A DNA stretch of 64,000 nt from assembly GCF_003014695.1 (NCBI RefSeq), contig NZ_PYAS01000017.1, positions 1-64,000 of the forward strand. The letters run 5' to 3'. The notes under the pieces are model-generated. The model did not search any database, had not been told where the DNA came from, and worked only from the letters and a program-made list of their open reading frames with translations. This document shows positions 36,239-44,838 of the stretch, in pieces (the stretch's first letter is position 1; each line of letters starts with the position of its first letter). Made by a program: the position numbers and the translations under genes. The stretch comes from Dyadobacter jiangsuensis (GTDB taxonomy: Bacteria; Bacteroidota; Bacteroidia; Cytophagales; Spirosomataceae).

Positions 36239-36652
36239 TCAATTAATGCATTCCAATAAGTTCGTCAATGTTATAATGCGCGTCTTGCCAATTTGTCCGA
36301 TATCCAACAAATCGGAATCGCCGGTGATCAGGAAATCGGCATTGGAGTCAAGCGCTAATGCAAGCAGAAAATTATCTTTCGGATCGCGACAGATGTCAAC
36401 CTTAGTCGTCACGTTTTTAAATGTCGCCACTTCGTGAATAGTAGTTAGCAGCTCCGCCACCGTTTGAAAATCGAAATACCTGGCAAATTTGGGACGGCAA
36501 GCCACGCTGACAAACTCCTGGACGAGCTCCTCGCTAAAAATGAGAGTTACTTTTCGGGAAAACAGCAATTCATCCAGCTTCGCATTACCGGAGATGAGAA
36601 AGCTGATCCAAAGATTCGTATCAATAATAATTCTTCGGGGATTATCCTGCAT
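36239..36652 (-). CDS. PIN-domain toxin of a type II toxin-antitoxin pair
   Basis: This 137-residue predicted endoribonuclease has the PIN acidic residues in IIIDTNLWISFLISGN, a central Glu in LVQEFVSVACRP, and DICRDPKDNFLLALALDSNA followed by DFLITGDSDLL. It matches the 'putative toxin-antitoxin system toxin component, PIN family' group. The start overlaps the antitoxin gene by 11 bases, so they are coupled with antitoxin first, as expected. Confidence 0.92.
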   Translation of the reverse strand: MQDNPRRIIIDTNLWISFLISGNAKLDELLFSRKVTLIFSEELVQEFVSVACRPKFARYFDFQTVAELLTTIHEVATFKNVTTKVDICRDPKDNFLLALALDSNADFLITGDSDLLDIGQIGKTRIITLTNLLECIN

Positions 36653-36854
36653 ATCGCTTCGTCCTTTCTGATTCGACTTCGGCTGTTATTTCTTCAAGCG
36701 TCGGAGTTGAGTCAGAATTGGAGCGTAGCTTTTTCAAAACGGAGGCGAAACCACTTTCACCAGGATTTTGAATGGAAATCAATTCCATTTCTTCCAGGTC
36801 TTTCAGCAGTTTTGTGGCTTTGGGATCCAATATGTTGATCAGCAGCGTGTCCAT
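36642..36854 (-). CDS. antitoxin partner of the PIN toxin
   Basis: This 70-residue acidic protein (MDTLLINILDPKATKLLKDL) resembles the small antitoxins paired with PIN-family toxins; the C-terminal half (TPTLEEITAEVESERTKRYA) is the typical unstructured toxin-binding tail. The gene ends inside the toxin start. A DNA-binding fold is not obvious, so autoregulation is uncertain. Confidence 0.82.
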   Translation of the reverse strand: MDTLLINILDPKATKLLKDLEEMELISIQNPGESGFASVLKKLRSNSDSTPTLEEITAEVESERTKRYAG

Positions 36855-36898
36855 ATCTCAAATTTACAGAAAAGATCACACTTATCCTGTCAAAAGAT

Positions 36899-37663
36899 TC
36901 AAAACTGCGCGCCTATCAATATCCTTTTAAATGGGTAGAAAACAGGCTCTTTTTGAAAATGATTATTCAGCAAAGCCTGGTAGTCGTCGAGGAACTGCAT
37001 CTTTAATGATTCCGGTAACCGTTCGAGATACGGAATCAAGGCCGTGCCGGAAACCCAAGTCAGTAACGCATCCACGTCATTGAGGATGAGCGGGTATATT
37101 TTCTCGAAAACCTGCATGGATTTGCCGCCATTTTCGAAAAGGATTTCAGCATAACGATCGAGTTCGAGCACGGGAGAGATCCGGTTCCAGCCCTGGTACA
37201 AGTCCGCATAAGGCTCCTCAGCAGCGAGTTCGTTGAGCAAGCGGTTTGTCAGGTTGTGGTGCTGAGCCGGCATTTGCACCAATAGCTGTCCTCCGGGTTT
37301 TATTTTGGAAATAATATGCGGAAACAGCGTTTCGTGGTCCGGCACCCATTGCAGGGCCGCATTGGAAAACACGACGTCCCATTGCTGCACCTTTTCCAAT
37401 TGCTTTTCAATGGTAATGCATTCGAAACTCAAAGTACTCCCATCCGCTTTCCGCGAGTTGCTGAGCATTTCCTCTGATGAGTCGACGCCCAATACCCTGG
37501 ATTCCGGCAAGGTCTCGGCCAATTTCGTCGTCAGCTCGCCCGTGCCACAACCGAGGTCGATCAACTCTAACCCCGGCCGTACTTTCAGCAGGGCGGCCAA
37601 ATCATAAAACGGTGCGGAGCGTTCCGATTTGAACCGATTATAAATCTGCGGATTCCAAGCCAT
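36899..37663 (-). CDS. SAM-dependent methyltransferase (trans-aconitate 2-methyltransferase-like)
   Basis: This 254-residue class I methyltransferase has motif I ELIDLGCGTGELTTKLAETL, motif II VLGVDSSEEML, motif IV WDVVFSNAALQWVPDHE and motif VI PGGQLLVQMPAQ. The N-terminal AWNPQIYNRFKSERSAPFYD is typical of Tam, which methylates trans-aconitate. It starts 6 bases downstream of the AAA/DUF4143 stop, so the two may share a transcript although the functions look unrelated. Confidence 0.88.
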   Translation of the reverse strand: MAWNPQIYNRFKSERSAPFYDLAALLKVRPGLELIDLGCGTGELTTKLAETLPESRVLGVDSSEEMLSNSRKADGSTLSFECITIEKQLEKVQQWDVVFSNAALQWVPDHETLFPHIISKIKPGGQLLVQMPAQHHNLTNRLLNELAAEEPYADLYQGWNRISPVLELDRYAEILFENGGKSMQVFEKIYPLILNDVDALLTWVSGTALIPYLERLPESLKMQFLDDYQALLNNHFQKEPVFYPFKRILIGAQF

Positions 37664-37669
37664 AGCCTA

Positions 37670-38854
37670 TCATATTTTTAAATTGAGTAACTCAGTAACC
37701 ATCCCGGCTAACGGAATGGCGGTAACATCCTTAGCAAGAGGAAAGCGCTCCTTGCCCGGATATACCAGAAACCGCCTTTCCGCCTTAATATCTTCACAAC
37801 CCAGGTAAAAGCCCTTCGAAAGGGAAGGCGAGATCGATCTTTTGATCTCGATCGCGTAACGCTCCGTGGCCCCCCGTTCCAGCACCAGGTCGATCTCAGC
37901 ACCGGCAGCGGTGCGGTAATACCACGGCGTCATACCCAACGGCAATGCAGCCATCAGGTTTTCGATCACAAAGCCTTCCCAGCTGTTGCCCGACACCGGG
38001 TGGCCCAGCAGATCGTCGTAAGTAGCCAGGTTGAGCAGTGCGTGCGTAAGACCACTGTCGCGTATGTATACCTTGGGCGTTTTCACGAGCCGCTTCCCGA
38101 CATTTCCCGACCATGGCCGTAAGGTACGGATCAGAAAGAGATCTTCGAGCAGCTCAACGTAGCGCTTCACCGTCGGCAAGGCGATATCTAGACTCGAACT
38201 CAGCTGGGCCGTATTCAACTGCCCACCCTGATGGTGCGCCAGCATGGTCCAGAGCCTTCGCAATAAGACGGTCGGAATGCGGGGGCCGAACTGCGGAATG
38301 TCCCGTTCCAGATAGGTATTGATAAAATTGAGCCGCCACCGGAAGCTGTTCAGGTCGTTTTTGGAAAGAAAACTATCCGGAAAACCACCACGCAGCCACA
38401 ATTTATCCTGTGCAAGAGGGCCCGTTTCTTCGATCTCGTTGATAACAAACCCCGAAAGCTCACGATAGGCGATCCTCCCTGCCAGCGTTTCCGCCGATTG
38501 CCTTAAAAGATCCAGCGACGCGGATCCGAGAATCAGAAATTGCCTTGTCCGAAGCCCTTCTTTCCTGCGCCGGTCGATAACGCCCCGCAGCACAGGAAAA
38601 AGCTCGGGCACACGATGGACTTCATCCAGAATGATGAGATTACCCTTATGCGCCTCAAAATATGCTTCCGGCTCATTTAACTTGGCCAGATCAAGCGGGT
38701 TTTCCAGGTCAAGGTAAATGGGCTTCGGATCGAGCGATTCGGCCACAAGCTCTGCCAGGGTCGTCTTCCCGATCTGGCGCGGACCCAATACGCCCACAGC
38801 TGGAAAATTATCCAGTAATTCGTCGATTTCTTCCTTTGCTATCCGTGGTATCAT
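37670..38854 (-). CDS. AAA ATPase with DUF4143 domain
   Basis: This 394-residue P-loop protein has Walker A GPRQIGKTT (residues 24-32), Walker B LIILDEVHRV (about 70-80), a sensor-like LILGSASLDLL, and a C-terminal DUF4143 region containing a winged-helix-like part (GGQLNTAQLSSSLDIALPTV) and a PD-(D/E)XK-like restriction-fold core (GAEIDLVLERGATERYAIEI then K). The family is common, often in multiple copies, and its function is not settled; defence or selfish-element roles have been suggested. The first of two 37-bp operator-like palindromes lies directly on its start codon. Confidence 0.92.
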   Translation of the reverse strand: MIPRIAKEEIDELLDNFPAVGVLGPRQIGKTTLAELVAESLDPKPIYLDLENPLDLAKLNEPEAYFEAHKGNLIILDEVHRVPELFPVLRGVIDRRRKEGLRTRQFLILGSASLDLLRQSAETLAGRIAYRELSGFVINEIEETGPLAQDKLWLRGGFPDSFLSKNDLNSFRWRLNFINTYLERDIPQFGPRIPTVLLRRLWTMLAHHQGGQLNTAQLSSSLDIALPTVKRYVELLEDLFLIRTLRPWSGNVGKRLVKTPKVYIRDSGLTHALLNLATYDDLLGHPVSGNSWEGFVIENLMAALPLGMTPWYYRTAAGAEIDLVLERGATERYAIEIKRSISPSLSKGFYLGCEDIKAERRFLVYPGKERFPLAKDVTAIPLAGMVTELLNLKI

Positions 38855-38891
38855 CCTTGTAATTATAACACCAAATGTTAGATTTACAAGG
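38855..38891. promoter_or_regulatory. operator-like palindrome copy 1 at the AAA/DUF4143 start
   Basis: A 37-bp near-palindrome bounded by CCTTGTAA and TTACAAGG abuts the start codon of the ATPase gene. The centre (TAACACCAAATGTTA) is also roughly palindromic. It nearly matches copy 2 (2 differences). Confidence 0.75.
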
Positions 38892-38930
38892 TAAAAATAT
38901 CAATTACAAATTAATACTGCAAGTAATTTA

Positions 38931-38967
38931 CCTTGTAATTATAACATCTAATGTTAGATTTACAAGG
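38931..38967. promoter_or_regulatory. operator-like palindrome copy 2 upstream of the AAA/DUF4143 gene
   Basis: The second 37-bp element has the same CCTTGTAA/TTACAAGG ends and centre TAACATCTAATGTTA, 76 bases (about seven helical turns) from copy 1 in the same orientation. Paired near-perfect palindromes with integral-turn spacing suggest a cooperative DNA-binding protein, perhaps the ATPase itself or a regulator elsewhere. Confidence 0.75.
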
Positions 38968-39070
38968 TAAATTATGAAAGACAGCACTCTGCTTTCCACT
39001 TATTATCAGTAACAAAACCCCAATCACCGGCTTTAATAGCAATGTGATCACCAGTTACACTTCCCGCCCT

Positions 39071-40543
39071 ATGACCGCCGCAAAAAAATCCATTGAGTTT
39101 TCAAGACAATACCTGACTTTCCTGACATTTCTGACTTTCCTGACCACCCCCACCCTCGCCCAGAACACCGACGGCCAGTTTGCGGAAGCGGAGATCATCA
39201 TGAAAAAAGCCAACGGCTTTCGCGGCATCTGGTACATGAACCAGCCCTCCAACGACGAATATGTTTACAAATACAGCGGCGGGCTGGCCGTTTACCCGGC
39301 CAATCACCGGCCATTCGCCATTTATGCGAGGCAGGTGGATAAAACCTTCTTCTGCTTCGGAGGCACCGACAGTACCAATTCCACATTGCTGCATAATGTC
39401 TCCTACTTCGATCACAGAACGGGCAAAGTAGCCAACCCGCTGACGATTCTGGACAAAAAGACCACCGACGCACACGATAACCCCGTAATTTCGATCGACG
39501 ACCGTGGTTACATCTGGATTTTCTCGACCTCTCACGGTATCTCGCGTCCTTCCTATATTCATAAAAGCAGGAAACCTTTTGATATCAGCGATTTCGAGCG
39601 GGTGAATGCAACGGAGCTAGTCGATGGCAAGCCTCAGCCCTTTGCCAATTTCTCCTATTTTCAGGTTTACCACATCAAAGGCAAAGGATTCATTGCGCTT
39701 TTTACCAAATACAACAAGGCGGGACAGCGGGTGATCGGGTACAATACTACTGCCGATGGCGTGCATTGGAATGAGTGGAAAGTACTGGCACACATCGAGG
39801 AAGGGCATTATCAGATCAGCACCGAGCGGAATGGAAAAATCGGCGTCGCATTCGACTACCATCCCAAAGGCAAGGGCCTGAATTACCGGACTAACCTGCA
39901 TTACCTCGAAACATCGGATTTCGGAAAAACCTGGCAGAATATCGAAGGAACATCGGCGCAGTTGCCATTAACCAGCCCCAAGAACCTGGCCACAGTGCAC
40001 GATTACGCGAGTGAAAAGCGTAACTGCTACTTGCTCGACATTACCTTCGACCAGCAAAACAAACCTGCTATCCTGGTCATCGCCAGCAAAGGCTACGAAG
40101 CCGGTCCTGCCAACGGCCCGCGCGAGTGGACATTATACCGGCCGGGCAACCAGGGTTGGGAACACCACATCGTGACGACATCCGACAACAACTACGATAT
40201 GGGCTCGGTTTATCACATTTCCAAAAACAGCTGGCGGGTCGTCGGACCGAGCATGGATGGCCCACAAGCCTACAATCCCGGCGGGGAGGTAGCGATGTGG
40301 CGGAGCGACGACGGCGGCAAGCAATGGGCACTGGAAAGGCAGCTTACCCGGAACAGCCCGATGAATCACTCGTACGTACGTAAGCCCCTACACGCGCAAG
40401 ACGGGTTCTACGCGATCTGGGCGGATGGTCATGGTCGCAAACCTTCGGAATCGTTTGTTTATTTTTCCAATGCCCATGGTGACGTATATCGGTTGCCGCG
40501 ACAAGGCAAAAAGCCGATGCTGGTGCCCCTGCCTACGAAATGA
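39071..40543 (+). CDS. BNR-4 repeat-containing secreted protein
   Basis: This protein of about 490 residues has a signal peptide whose core is a 9-base tandem repeat (LTFLTFLTFLTT) and which ends near PTLAQ. The mature part is a beta-propeller of BNR/Asp-box type (DDRGYIWIFSTSHGISRPSY, WRSDDGGKQWALERQL) matching the BNR_4 family, which includes carbohydrate-active lyase-like propellers. An in-frame ATG nine codons upstream (39044) is possible. It stands alone between a repeat region and a terminator, so the substrate is unknown; polysaccharide binding or lyase activity is a guess. Confidence 0.85.
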   Translation: MTAAKKSIEFSRQYLTFLTFLTFLTTPTLAQNTDGQFAEAEIIMKKANGFRGIWYMNQPSNDEYVYKYSGGLAVYPANHRPFAIYARQVDKTFFCFGGTDSTNSTLLHNVSYFDHRTGKVANPLTILDKKTTDAHDNPVISIDDRGYIWIFSTSHGISRPSYIHKSRKPFDISDFERVNATELVDGKPQPFANFSYFQVYHIKGKGFIALFTKYNKAGQRVIGYNTTADGVHWNEWKVLAHIEEGHYQISTERNGKIGVAFDYHPKGKGLNYRTNLHYLETSDFGKTWQNIEGTSAQLPLTSPKNLATVHDYASEKRNCYLLDITFDQQNKPAILVIASKGYEAGPANGPREWTLYRPGNQGWEHHIVTTSDNNYDMGSVYHISKNSWRVVGPSMDGPQAYNPGGEVAMWRSDDGGKQWALERQLTRNSPMNHSYVRKPLHAQDGFYAIWADGHGRKPSESFVYFSNAHGDVYRLPRQGKKPMLVPLPTK

Positions 40544-40548
40544 GGCAC

Positions 40549-40578
40549 AAAAAAATTGCCGGCCTTACGACCGGCAAT
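40549..40578 (-). terminator. terminator of the glycine-zipper gene
   Basis: Perfect 8-bp stem ATTGCCGG/CCGGCAAT (40555-40562 and 40571-40578) with a run of seven As on its left, which is a T-run in the leftward direction. It lies between convergent genes. Confidence 0.82.
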
Positions 40579-40602
40579 CCGAATTATATAGCGAGTATGT
40601 GA

Positions 40603-41064
40603 TTATTGTCCGTTACGTTTTTTCACCTGGTGGTCGACAATCGCGCCGGTGCCCGCGCCCACGCCAGCACCGATCACGGTACCGATGAGTGCGCCTTCCA
40701 CACGTTTCTTGTTCACGATCGCGCCGGTGATGGCTCCGGTACCTGCTCCTACCAATGCGCCTTTGGCCGTATGGCTCCATTTCTTTTTAGTGCGGGCGGC
40801 TACGGGAGCGGCGGCAGGTGTGCTTGCAACGGCCTGAGTGTGGCTTGTTGCCTCATTTTTCTCAAGATCTTCCCACTTTTCCGCTTCCTGGCGTTGAGCT
40901 TGCAGGGCGTTCATTGAATCTATAATGGCCTGTTTTTCCATGGCTACGCGCATGGAATCGATGGTTTTTTGTTGTGATTTCAAGAGTGCTTCCTGCTTGT
41001 CTGACTGCGTGTTACAAGCCGCCAGCATAGAGGCAGCGAATAACATCGAAATAACAGCTTTCAT
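40603..41064 (-). CDS. glycine-zipper (YMGG-like) lipoprotein
   Basis: This 153-residue envelope protein has a lipobox (MLAAC, Cys about 17), a coiled-coil-like Gln/Lys-rich segment (QEALLKSQQKTIDSMRVAME), an Ala/Pro linker and a C-terminal glycine zipper (GALVGAGTGAITGAIVNKKR then ALIGTVIGAGVGAGTGAIVD). Glycine-zipper lipoproteins of this build insert in or bridge the outer membrane. The function is unknown; no operon partner is evident. Confidence 0.85.
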   Translation of the reverse strand: MKAVISMLFAASMLAACNTQSDKQEALLKSQQKTIDSMRVAMEKQAIIDSMNALQAQRQEAEKWEDLEKNEATSHTQAVASTPAAAPVAARTKKKWSHTAKGALVGAGTGAITGAIVNKKRVEGALIGTVIGAGVGAGTGAIVDHQVKKRNGQ

Positions 41065-41172
41065 CTTTGGTGTTTGGATGGTTATGCCAATGAATATGCC
41101 AAAACCGTGCCAGAGGTGCCGTTTCCAGTAATAACATATTCCACAAACCGCCTACCGGTAAATAACAAACGA

Positions 41173-41202
41173 TTGAGTAGATCGGGGATACTCGCTAACT
41201 TG
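41173..41202 (+). promoter_or_regulatory. possible promoter of the alpha/beta hydrolase gene
   Basis: A TTG (41173-41175) and TAACTTG (41196-41202) are 20 bases apart, close to the TTTG/TAnnTTTG consensus but one T short, and lie 34 bases before the ATG. Confidence 0.4.
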
Positions 41203-41235
41203 TAGAACTACCTCGATCCTTAAACAACCACCTCC

Positions 41236-42603
41236 ATGGAAGGCATTATCAACGACGACCTCGACCAGCAATCGCAGCGCCCCGGCGCGAACGGCCCGCG
41301 GCCCTTTTTGAAACGGGGCAACAAAGTGACAGTTACCAGCGCCGAATACGACGGCCGCACACTGTGGCACATCACCAGCGACGGCACCAAAGTGATTGGA
41401 AACAAAGTGGAGCTGGATGCCTATTCGGGCTTGTCGGCTCTTGATAAATCGCATTTCTTCATCTGCTACCGTCAGCAGAAAGCGGGCATTCCGGTGATTG
41501 ACATGGCCGATGCGCCCGACAAGCTGTACTTCGCCAACCTGCCGCCCTCGCCCGACCGCGATTTCAGGGTAACAGAGCTCTTTCCCGAGGTATGGGCCAC
41601 CGGCGTGACGCAGGCTGTGAGCCGGCTACCGGAGTCCCGTAAGCATGTTTTCGTTTATATCCACGGCTTTGATTGGGAGCCCGGGCTCAAACTGGAACTC
41701 GCACCCCAGTTTGTACAAAGCTACCTCGCCCACCCCGAAAACAGCGTCGCCAATGTGCTCTACTTCGGCTGGCCGTCGTACGGATGGCGCAAGAAGGCCG
41801 ACGACCGCTCCATTGGCTATGGCGAACAGTTCACCCGGAATGGTTTGTTTGAATACTTTGAAGTGCTCTCCCGAAAACTGAAAGAAGCGGGCAAAACGCT
41901 GAACCTCGTCGTGCATTCATTCGGGCACCAGCTGCTGAACGGCATGATCAACCCCGGCGAAGGCCACAGCATTCCGACCGGCATTTTCGAAAACATATTC
42001 CTGATGGCCCCCGACGTCACGCACCTGGCTGTGCAACAGGGAGGCGTACAGCTCCGGAATATGCGCAGGAAATTCAAAGGGCCCCATTTTCATTACAACT
42101 ACACGCCATTAAAACAGCTGGCCAAGCACGTCCATATTTACTACGACCCGAGCGATTACCTGCTGTATGTGAGCTCCAAGCAATTCAACCTCAATGCAAA
42201 TACCGCGGCCTTCGATCCCCGTCCCGATGCCGAAGGCCTTACGAGTGACTTCCGCAACCTGGGCAGCTACGGCGACAAAATCTTCCAAAAAGACCCGAAC
42301 CTGAAGCTCGAAGATGGCTTCAACTTCTATAACGTGCTGGACATCATCAAGCAAGACACCGACGTGCAGGCGGACCCGCTCTATTACGGCTTTCTCAACA
42401 ACGAGGACAATGCCATGGCCAATGCGCGTGAAGGCGATTACAGCGGCATTAAACTACTCAGCACTTTCTGGGACAGGTATTACCTCATGAACCATCACGC
42501 CTACCTGTTCAGCAGCAGGCCTGTGGTGGCACACGTGTTACAGCGCCTCGCAGGTGTGCCCGTGCAGCCGCACGTGAATGAGGAAGAAGCGCCTATTGTG
42601 TAA
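41236..42603 (+). CDS. DUF900-type alpha/beta hydrolase
   Basis: This 455-residue protein lacks a signal peptide. The hydrolase core begins at KHVFVYIHGFDWEPG, contains LYFGWPSYGWRKKADDRS, and has the nucleophile elbow LNLVVHSFGHQLLNGM (Ser in HSFG), then IFLMAPDV and an HVHIYYDPSDYLLYVSS late block with the probable acid. The unusual N-terminal 130 residues (start MEGIINDDLDQQSQRPGANG) are not recognised. Possibly an esterase or lipase; the substrate is unknown. Confidence 0.82.
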   Translation: MEGIINDDLDQQSQRPGANGPRPFLKRGNKVTVTSAEYDGRTLWHITSDGTKVIGNKVELDAYSGLSALDKSHFFICYRQQKAGIPVIDMADAPDKLYFANLPPSPDRDFRVTELFPEVWATGVTQAVSRLPESRKHVFVYIHGFDWEPGLKLELAPQFVQSYLAHPENSVANVLYFGWPSYGWRKKADDRSIGYGEQFTRNGLFEYFEVLSRKLKEAGKTLNLVVHSFGHQLLNGMINPGEGHSIPTGIFENIFLMAPDVTHLAVQQGGVQLRNMRRKFKGPHFHYNYTPLKQLAKHVHIYYDPSDYLLYVSSKQFNLNANTAAFDPRPDAEGLTSDFRNLGSYGDKIFQKDPNLKLEDGFNFYNVLDIIKQDTDVQADPLYYGFLNNEDNAMANAREGDYSGIKLLSTFWDRYYLMNHHAYLFSSRPVVAHVLQRLAGVPVQPHVNEEEAPIV

Positions 42604-42620
42604 GGGGGCTGTATTAATTC

Positions 42621-42717
42621 AAGTCACGCTGAGCGAAGTCATACTGTCAGCCTTAGCGCAGTCGAAGGCATTCCACACCGCAAACATCGTGTTCTTCGAC
42701 TACGCTCAGCATGACAG
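42621..42717. repeat. dispersed palindromic repeat, copy A
   Basis: Arms GTCACGCTGAGCG (42623-42635) and CGCTCAGCATGAC (42703-42715) are inverted with 12 of 13 matches. The GTCATGCTGAGCG core recurs at 45.6 and 53.0 kb. Located between convergent genes, where its hairpin may end transcription. Confidence 0.8.
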
Positions 42718-42736
42718 TTTATAATATCCGAGCCCT

Positions 42737-43375
42737 TCATTGCTTCACTGGCACCCAAACCTCCGCTCCCGGCCCCTTACCGGAAGTCAGTTCGATCAGC
42801 GAGAGTAAATACGCATTCTCAGGCTCGCCGCTTTGCTTGACCATTTGACGGAACGCGGCCTCACCCGCCGGGAAAACCGCCGTGAGGTCCAGCTTCCATG
42901 TGCCGTTTTCCTTATTAAACTCAAATGCCAGCGGCGTCTTCTGCCCGCGCACCAAAAGTTCTCCCGTAGCGAAATTGCCATTTACCTTCACCACACCCAC
43001 CTCGTTGTTCATCACCGAACTCTTCCCAACCATGCCCATTTTAATGGCCGTCACCAGCAATTGCTTGCCGTTTGTCGTCAGGATTTCGTCTTTGGAAATG
43101 CGATGGCGAATGATCAGGACCATGAGTTTGTCCATCAAAGTAAGCTTATCCACCGCCAGTGAATCGGCAGTCTTCACTTTTTCGAGAATATTGCCGTAAT
43201 AGTTGATTGTCTTGGTATCTACCTGCTCCACCGCTTCCTCGCCTTTGTCGTTAAGGATTGCTGATTTGTAAGCGTCAAACGTCTTTTTTACCTGTTGCTC
43301 CTCGGTTTGCTGGGCGGTGGTCAGTGTCGGGATCAGGAATAATGCCAGAAATGTAATGCGGGTAAAATGCTTCAT
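42737..43375 (-). CDS. exported protein of unknown function
   Basis: This 212-residue protein has a signal peptide (about 1-21, ending LTTAQ) and a helical-then-beta mature part: QQVKKTFDAYKSAILNDKGE looks like the start of a SnoaL/NTF2-like fold, followed by VGVVKVNGNFATGELLVRGQ and FEFNKENGTWKLDLTAVFPA, which fit the strands of such a fold. No enzyme motif seen. It lies 75 bases downstream of the SRPBCC gene on the same strand. Confidence 0.75.
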   Translation of the reverse strand: MKHFTRITFLALFLIPTLTTAQQTEEQQVKKTFDAYKSAILNDKGEEAVEQVDTKTINYYGNILEKVKTADSLAVDKLTLMDKLMVLIIRHRISKDEILTTNGKQLLVTAIKMGMVGKSSVMNNEVGVVKVNGNFATGELLVRGQKTPLAFEFNKENGTWKLDLTAVFPAGEAAFRQMVKQSGEPENAYLLSLIELTSGKGPGAEVWVPVKQ

Positions 43376-43450
43376 TGGTTTTATTTGGAGTTGAAAAATA
43401 GGCCGCGAAGATAGCCCGATTGCATCAAAAAAGTGACACTTTGAAAACCG

Positions 43451-43903
43451 CTAGGCTCTTTCAAGGTCATGTTTTAAATGCAGATTCCTTTTCTGCAAGA
43501 ACTTTCGCATGTAGTTTTCCAAATACAACTTGTCAAAAAGGACACCTAAAATACCGAAGGGTGTTTCGTATTGAAATAGGTCTGTCATCACCGTTGCCCC
43601 GTTTTCCTCGACAAAATGATGTTCGTGACGCATACTTTTGAAAGCGCCTTTCAACATTTGGTCCTCGAAAAACGTTGGTTCGATCATCCGGCCAATTTCC
43701 ACAGTAAGCCGTTGCCTGACCCCGAGGTGTTTTGCCTCCCAGGTAACGACATCGCCCGCTTCGAACAACCCGGTCATTCTGCCGGCAACCACCTTCTCGT
43801 TCGTCCCAGACGTTGACGATAAATGGGCGTCAACGCTCCGTGCGGCGTCAAAGCAAGCTTTGATAGGCGCATGAATCACGGTCGTTAAATGAATTGTTGT
43901 CAT
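43451..43903 (-). CDS. SRPBCC-family (START-like) ligand-binding protein
   Basis: This 150-residue protein matches the cyclase/dehydrase-like SRPBCC fold: it opens TIHLTTVIHAPIKACFDAAR, continues GLFEAGDVVTWEAKHLGVRQ, and ends with the long helix LFDKLYLENYMRKFLQKRNL. Such proteins bind hydrophobic ligands or act on coenzyme-Q-like compounds. The start is 2 bases after the stop of the preceding exported-protein gene, so the two are co-translated. Confidence 0.88.
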   Translation of the reverse strand: MTTIHLTTVIHAPIKACFDAARSVDAHLSSTSGTNEKVVAGRMTGLFEAGDVVTWEAKHLGVRQRLTVEIGRMIEPTFFEDQMLKGAFKSMRHEHHFVEENGATVMTDLFQYETPFGILGVLFDKLYLENYMRKFLQKRNLHLKHDLERA

Positions 43904-43905
43904 GG

Positions 43906-44697
43906 TTAATTCAACTGCTTCAAAACCTTCCCATCCCAGAGACCTTTGTAGGTTTGATTCAAACCCTTGATTTCTATTCGAAAACTCTGGTCTTCGGCTT
44001 TATATTCTGACTCAATCACTTTATCGCTCTCATCTAGAAATTCGAGGCCGTAATGAAATGGTAGTTCTTCACTCGTGAAATGCATTTTAATACCCCCATT
44101 TTGCATATCAAAAATGGCAATGCGAAAATGCTCGGGATAGCCTTTGTCGGCGTACACCTCGTAACCCATATCCTGCGCGGCAATCATGACAAGCTGTTTG
44201 TGATACACCAGCGGATAGCAAAAATAGGCAAACGTATGCGGCCGGAAATCGGTGTAATACCGCTTGCCGTCGATGCGCAGCGAATAGCACATGTCAAAAG
44301 AATATTGGTCAACGCCATTGGCTTTCTGTCTGTATACCTGGTTGTGAAAAATCGTGTCGATCACGACCAGCGAGGGGTTAATAAGCTTGCCGGCCACATT
44401 CGCCGGGGCCTTTAATTCCTTCGATTTGAAAAGCAAAATACCACCCGGCTGCGGGAAGAGCATCGATAGCCCCGGATCGGGCTTGGGCATGAATGTCTGC
44501 GACACAATCTCCTGCCTCGTACGTGCGAGCGCCTCCGCATCCGTACTCGCGAGCGTGTAGGAGCCGTTTTGGATATTGAAGTTGAACGGCGCTACGACGA
44601 ACGCCTGCGCGAGCGCATTGCCCGCGCACGCAATGAATATCAAAGTAAAACCAAATGTAAACTGCGCCACTCGGAGCGCTGCTTTACGGAAATGCAT
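43906..44697 (-). CDS. exported protein of unknown function, in operon with SRPBCC gene
   Basis: This protein of about 263 residues starts MHFRKAALRVAQF (two further Met codons precede it in frame) with a signal peptide ending near GNALAQAF. The mature part is beta-rich (FNFNIQNGSYTLASTDAEAL, YSFDMCYSLRIDGKRYYTDF, HFRIAIFDMQNGGIKMHFTS). No family recognised. The divergent UlaG-like gene has its own promoter 90 bases away. Confidence 0.75.
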   Translation of the reverse strand: MHFRKAALRVAQFTFGFTLIFIACAGNALAQAFVVAPFNFNIQNGSYTLASTDAEALARTRQEIVSQTFMPKPDPGLSMLFPQPGGILLFKSKELKAPANVAGKLINPSLVVIDTIFHNQVYRQKANGVDQYSFDMCYSLRIDGKRYYTDFRPHTFAYFCYPLVYHKQLVMIAAQDMGYEVYADKGYPEHFRIAIFDMQNGGIKMHFTSEELPFHYGLEFLDESDKVIESEYKAEDQSFRIEIKGLNQTYKGLWDGKVLKQLN

Positions 44698-44786
44698 CAT
44701 CATAGCCCAGCGGTTACCGATCTTGCTGCAAGCTAAACAGAACTTTCACTTCGCGATTAAAAAGCTATGAAAAATCGGCCAAAAAC

Positions 44787-44816
44787 TTGCTCCCGGGCTG
44801 GTAAAGCCTAAATTTG
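44787..44816 (+). promoter_or_regulatory. Bacteroidota-type promoter of the UlaG-like gene
   Basis: TTG (44787-44789) and a perfect TAAATTTG (44809-44816) are separated by 19 bases, 22 bases before the ATG. Full agreement with the phylum consensus. Confidence 0.72.
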
Positions 44817-44838
44817 ATTTGTATAAAAACAACAAATC

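Noticed and set aside
38855..38967. CRISPR array from the repeated 37-bp units
   Set aside because: Only two units, palindromic along their whole length, one separator of 39 bases, and no cas genes.
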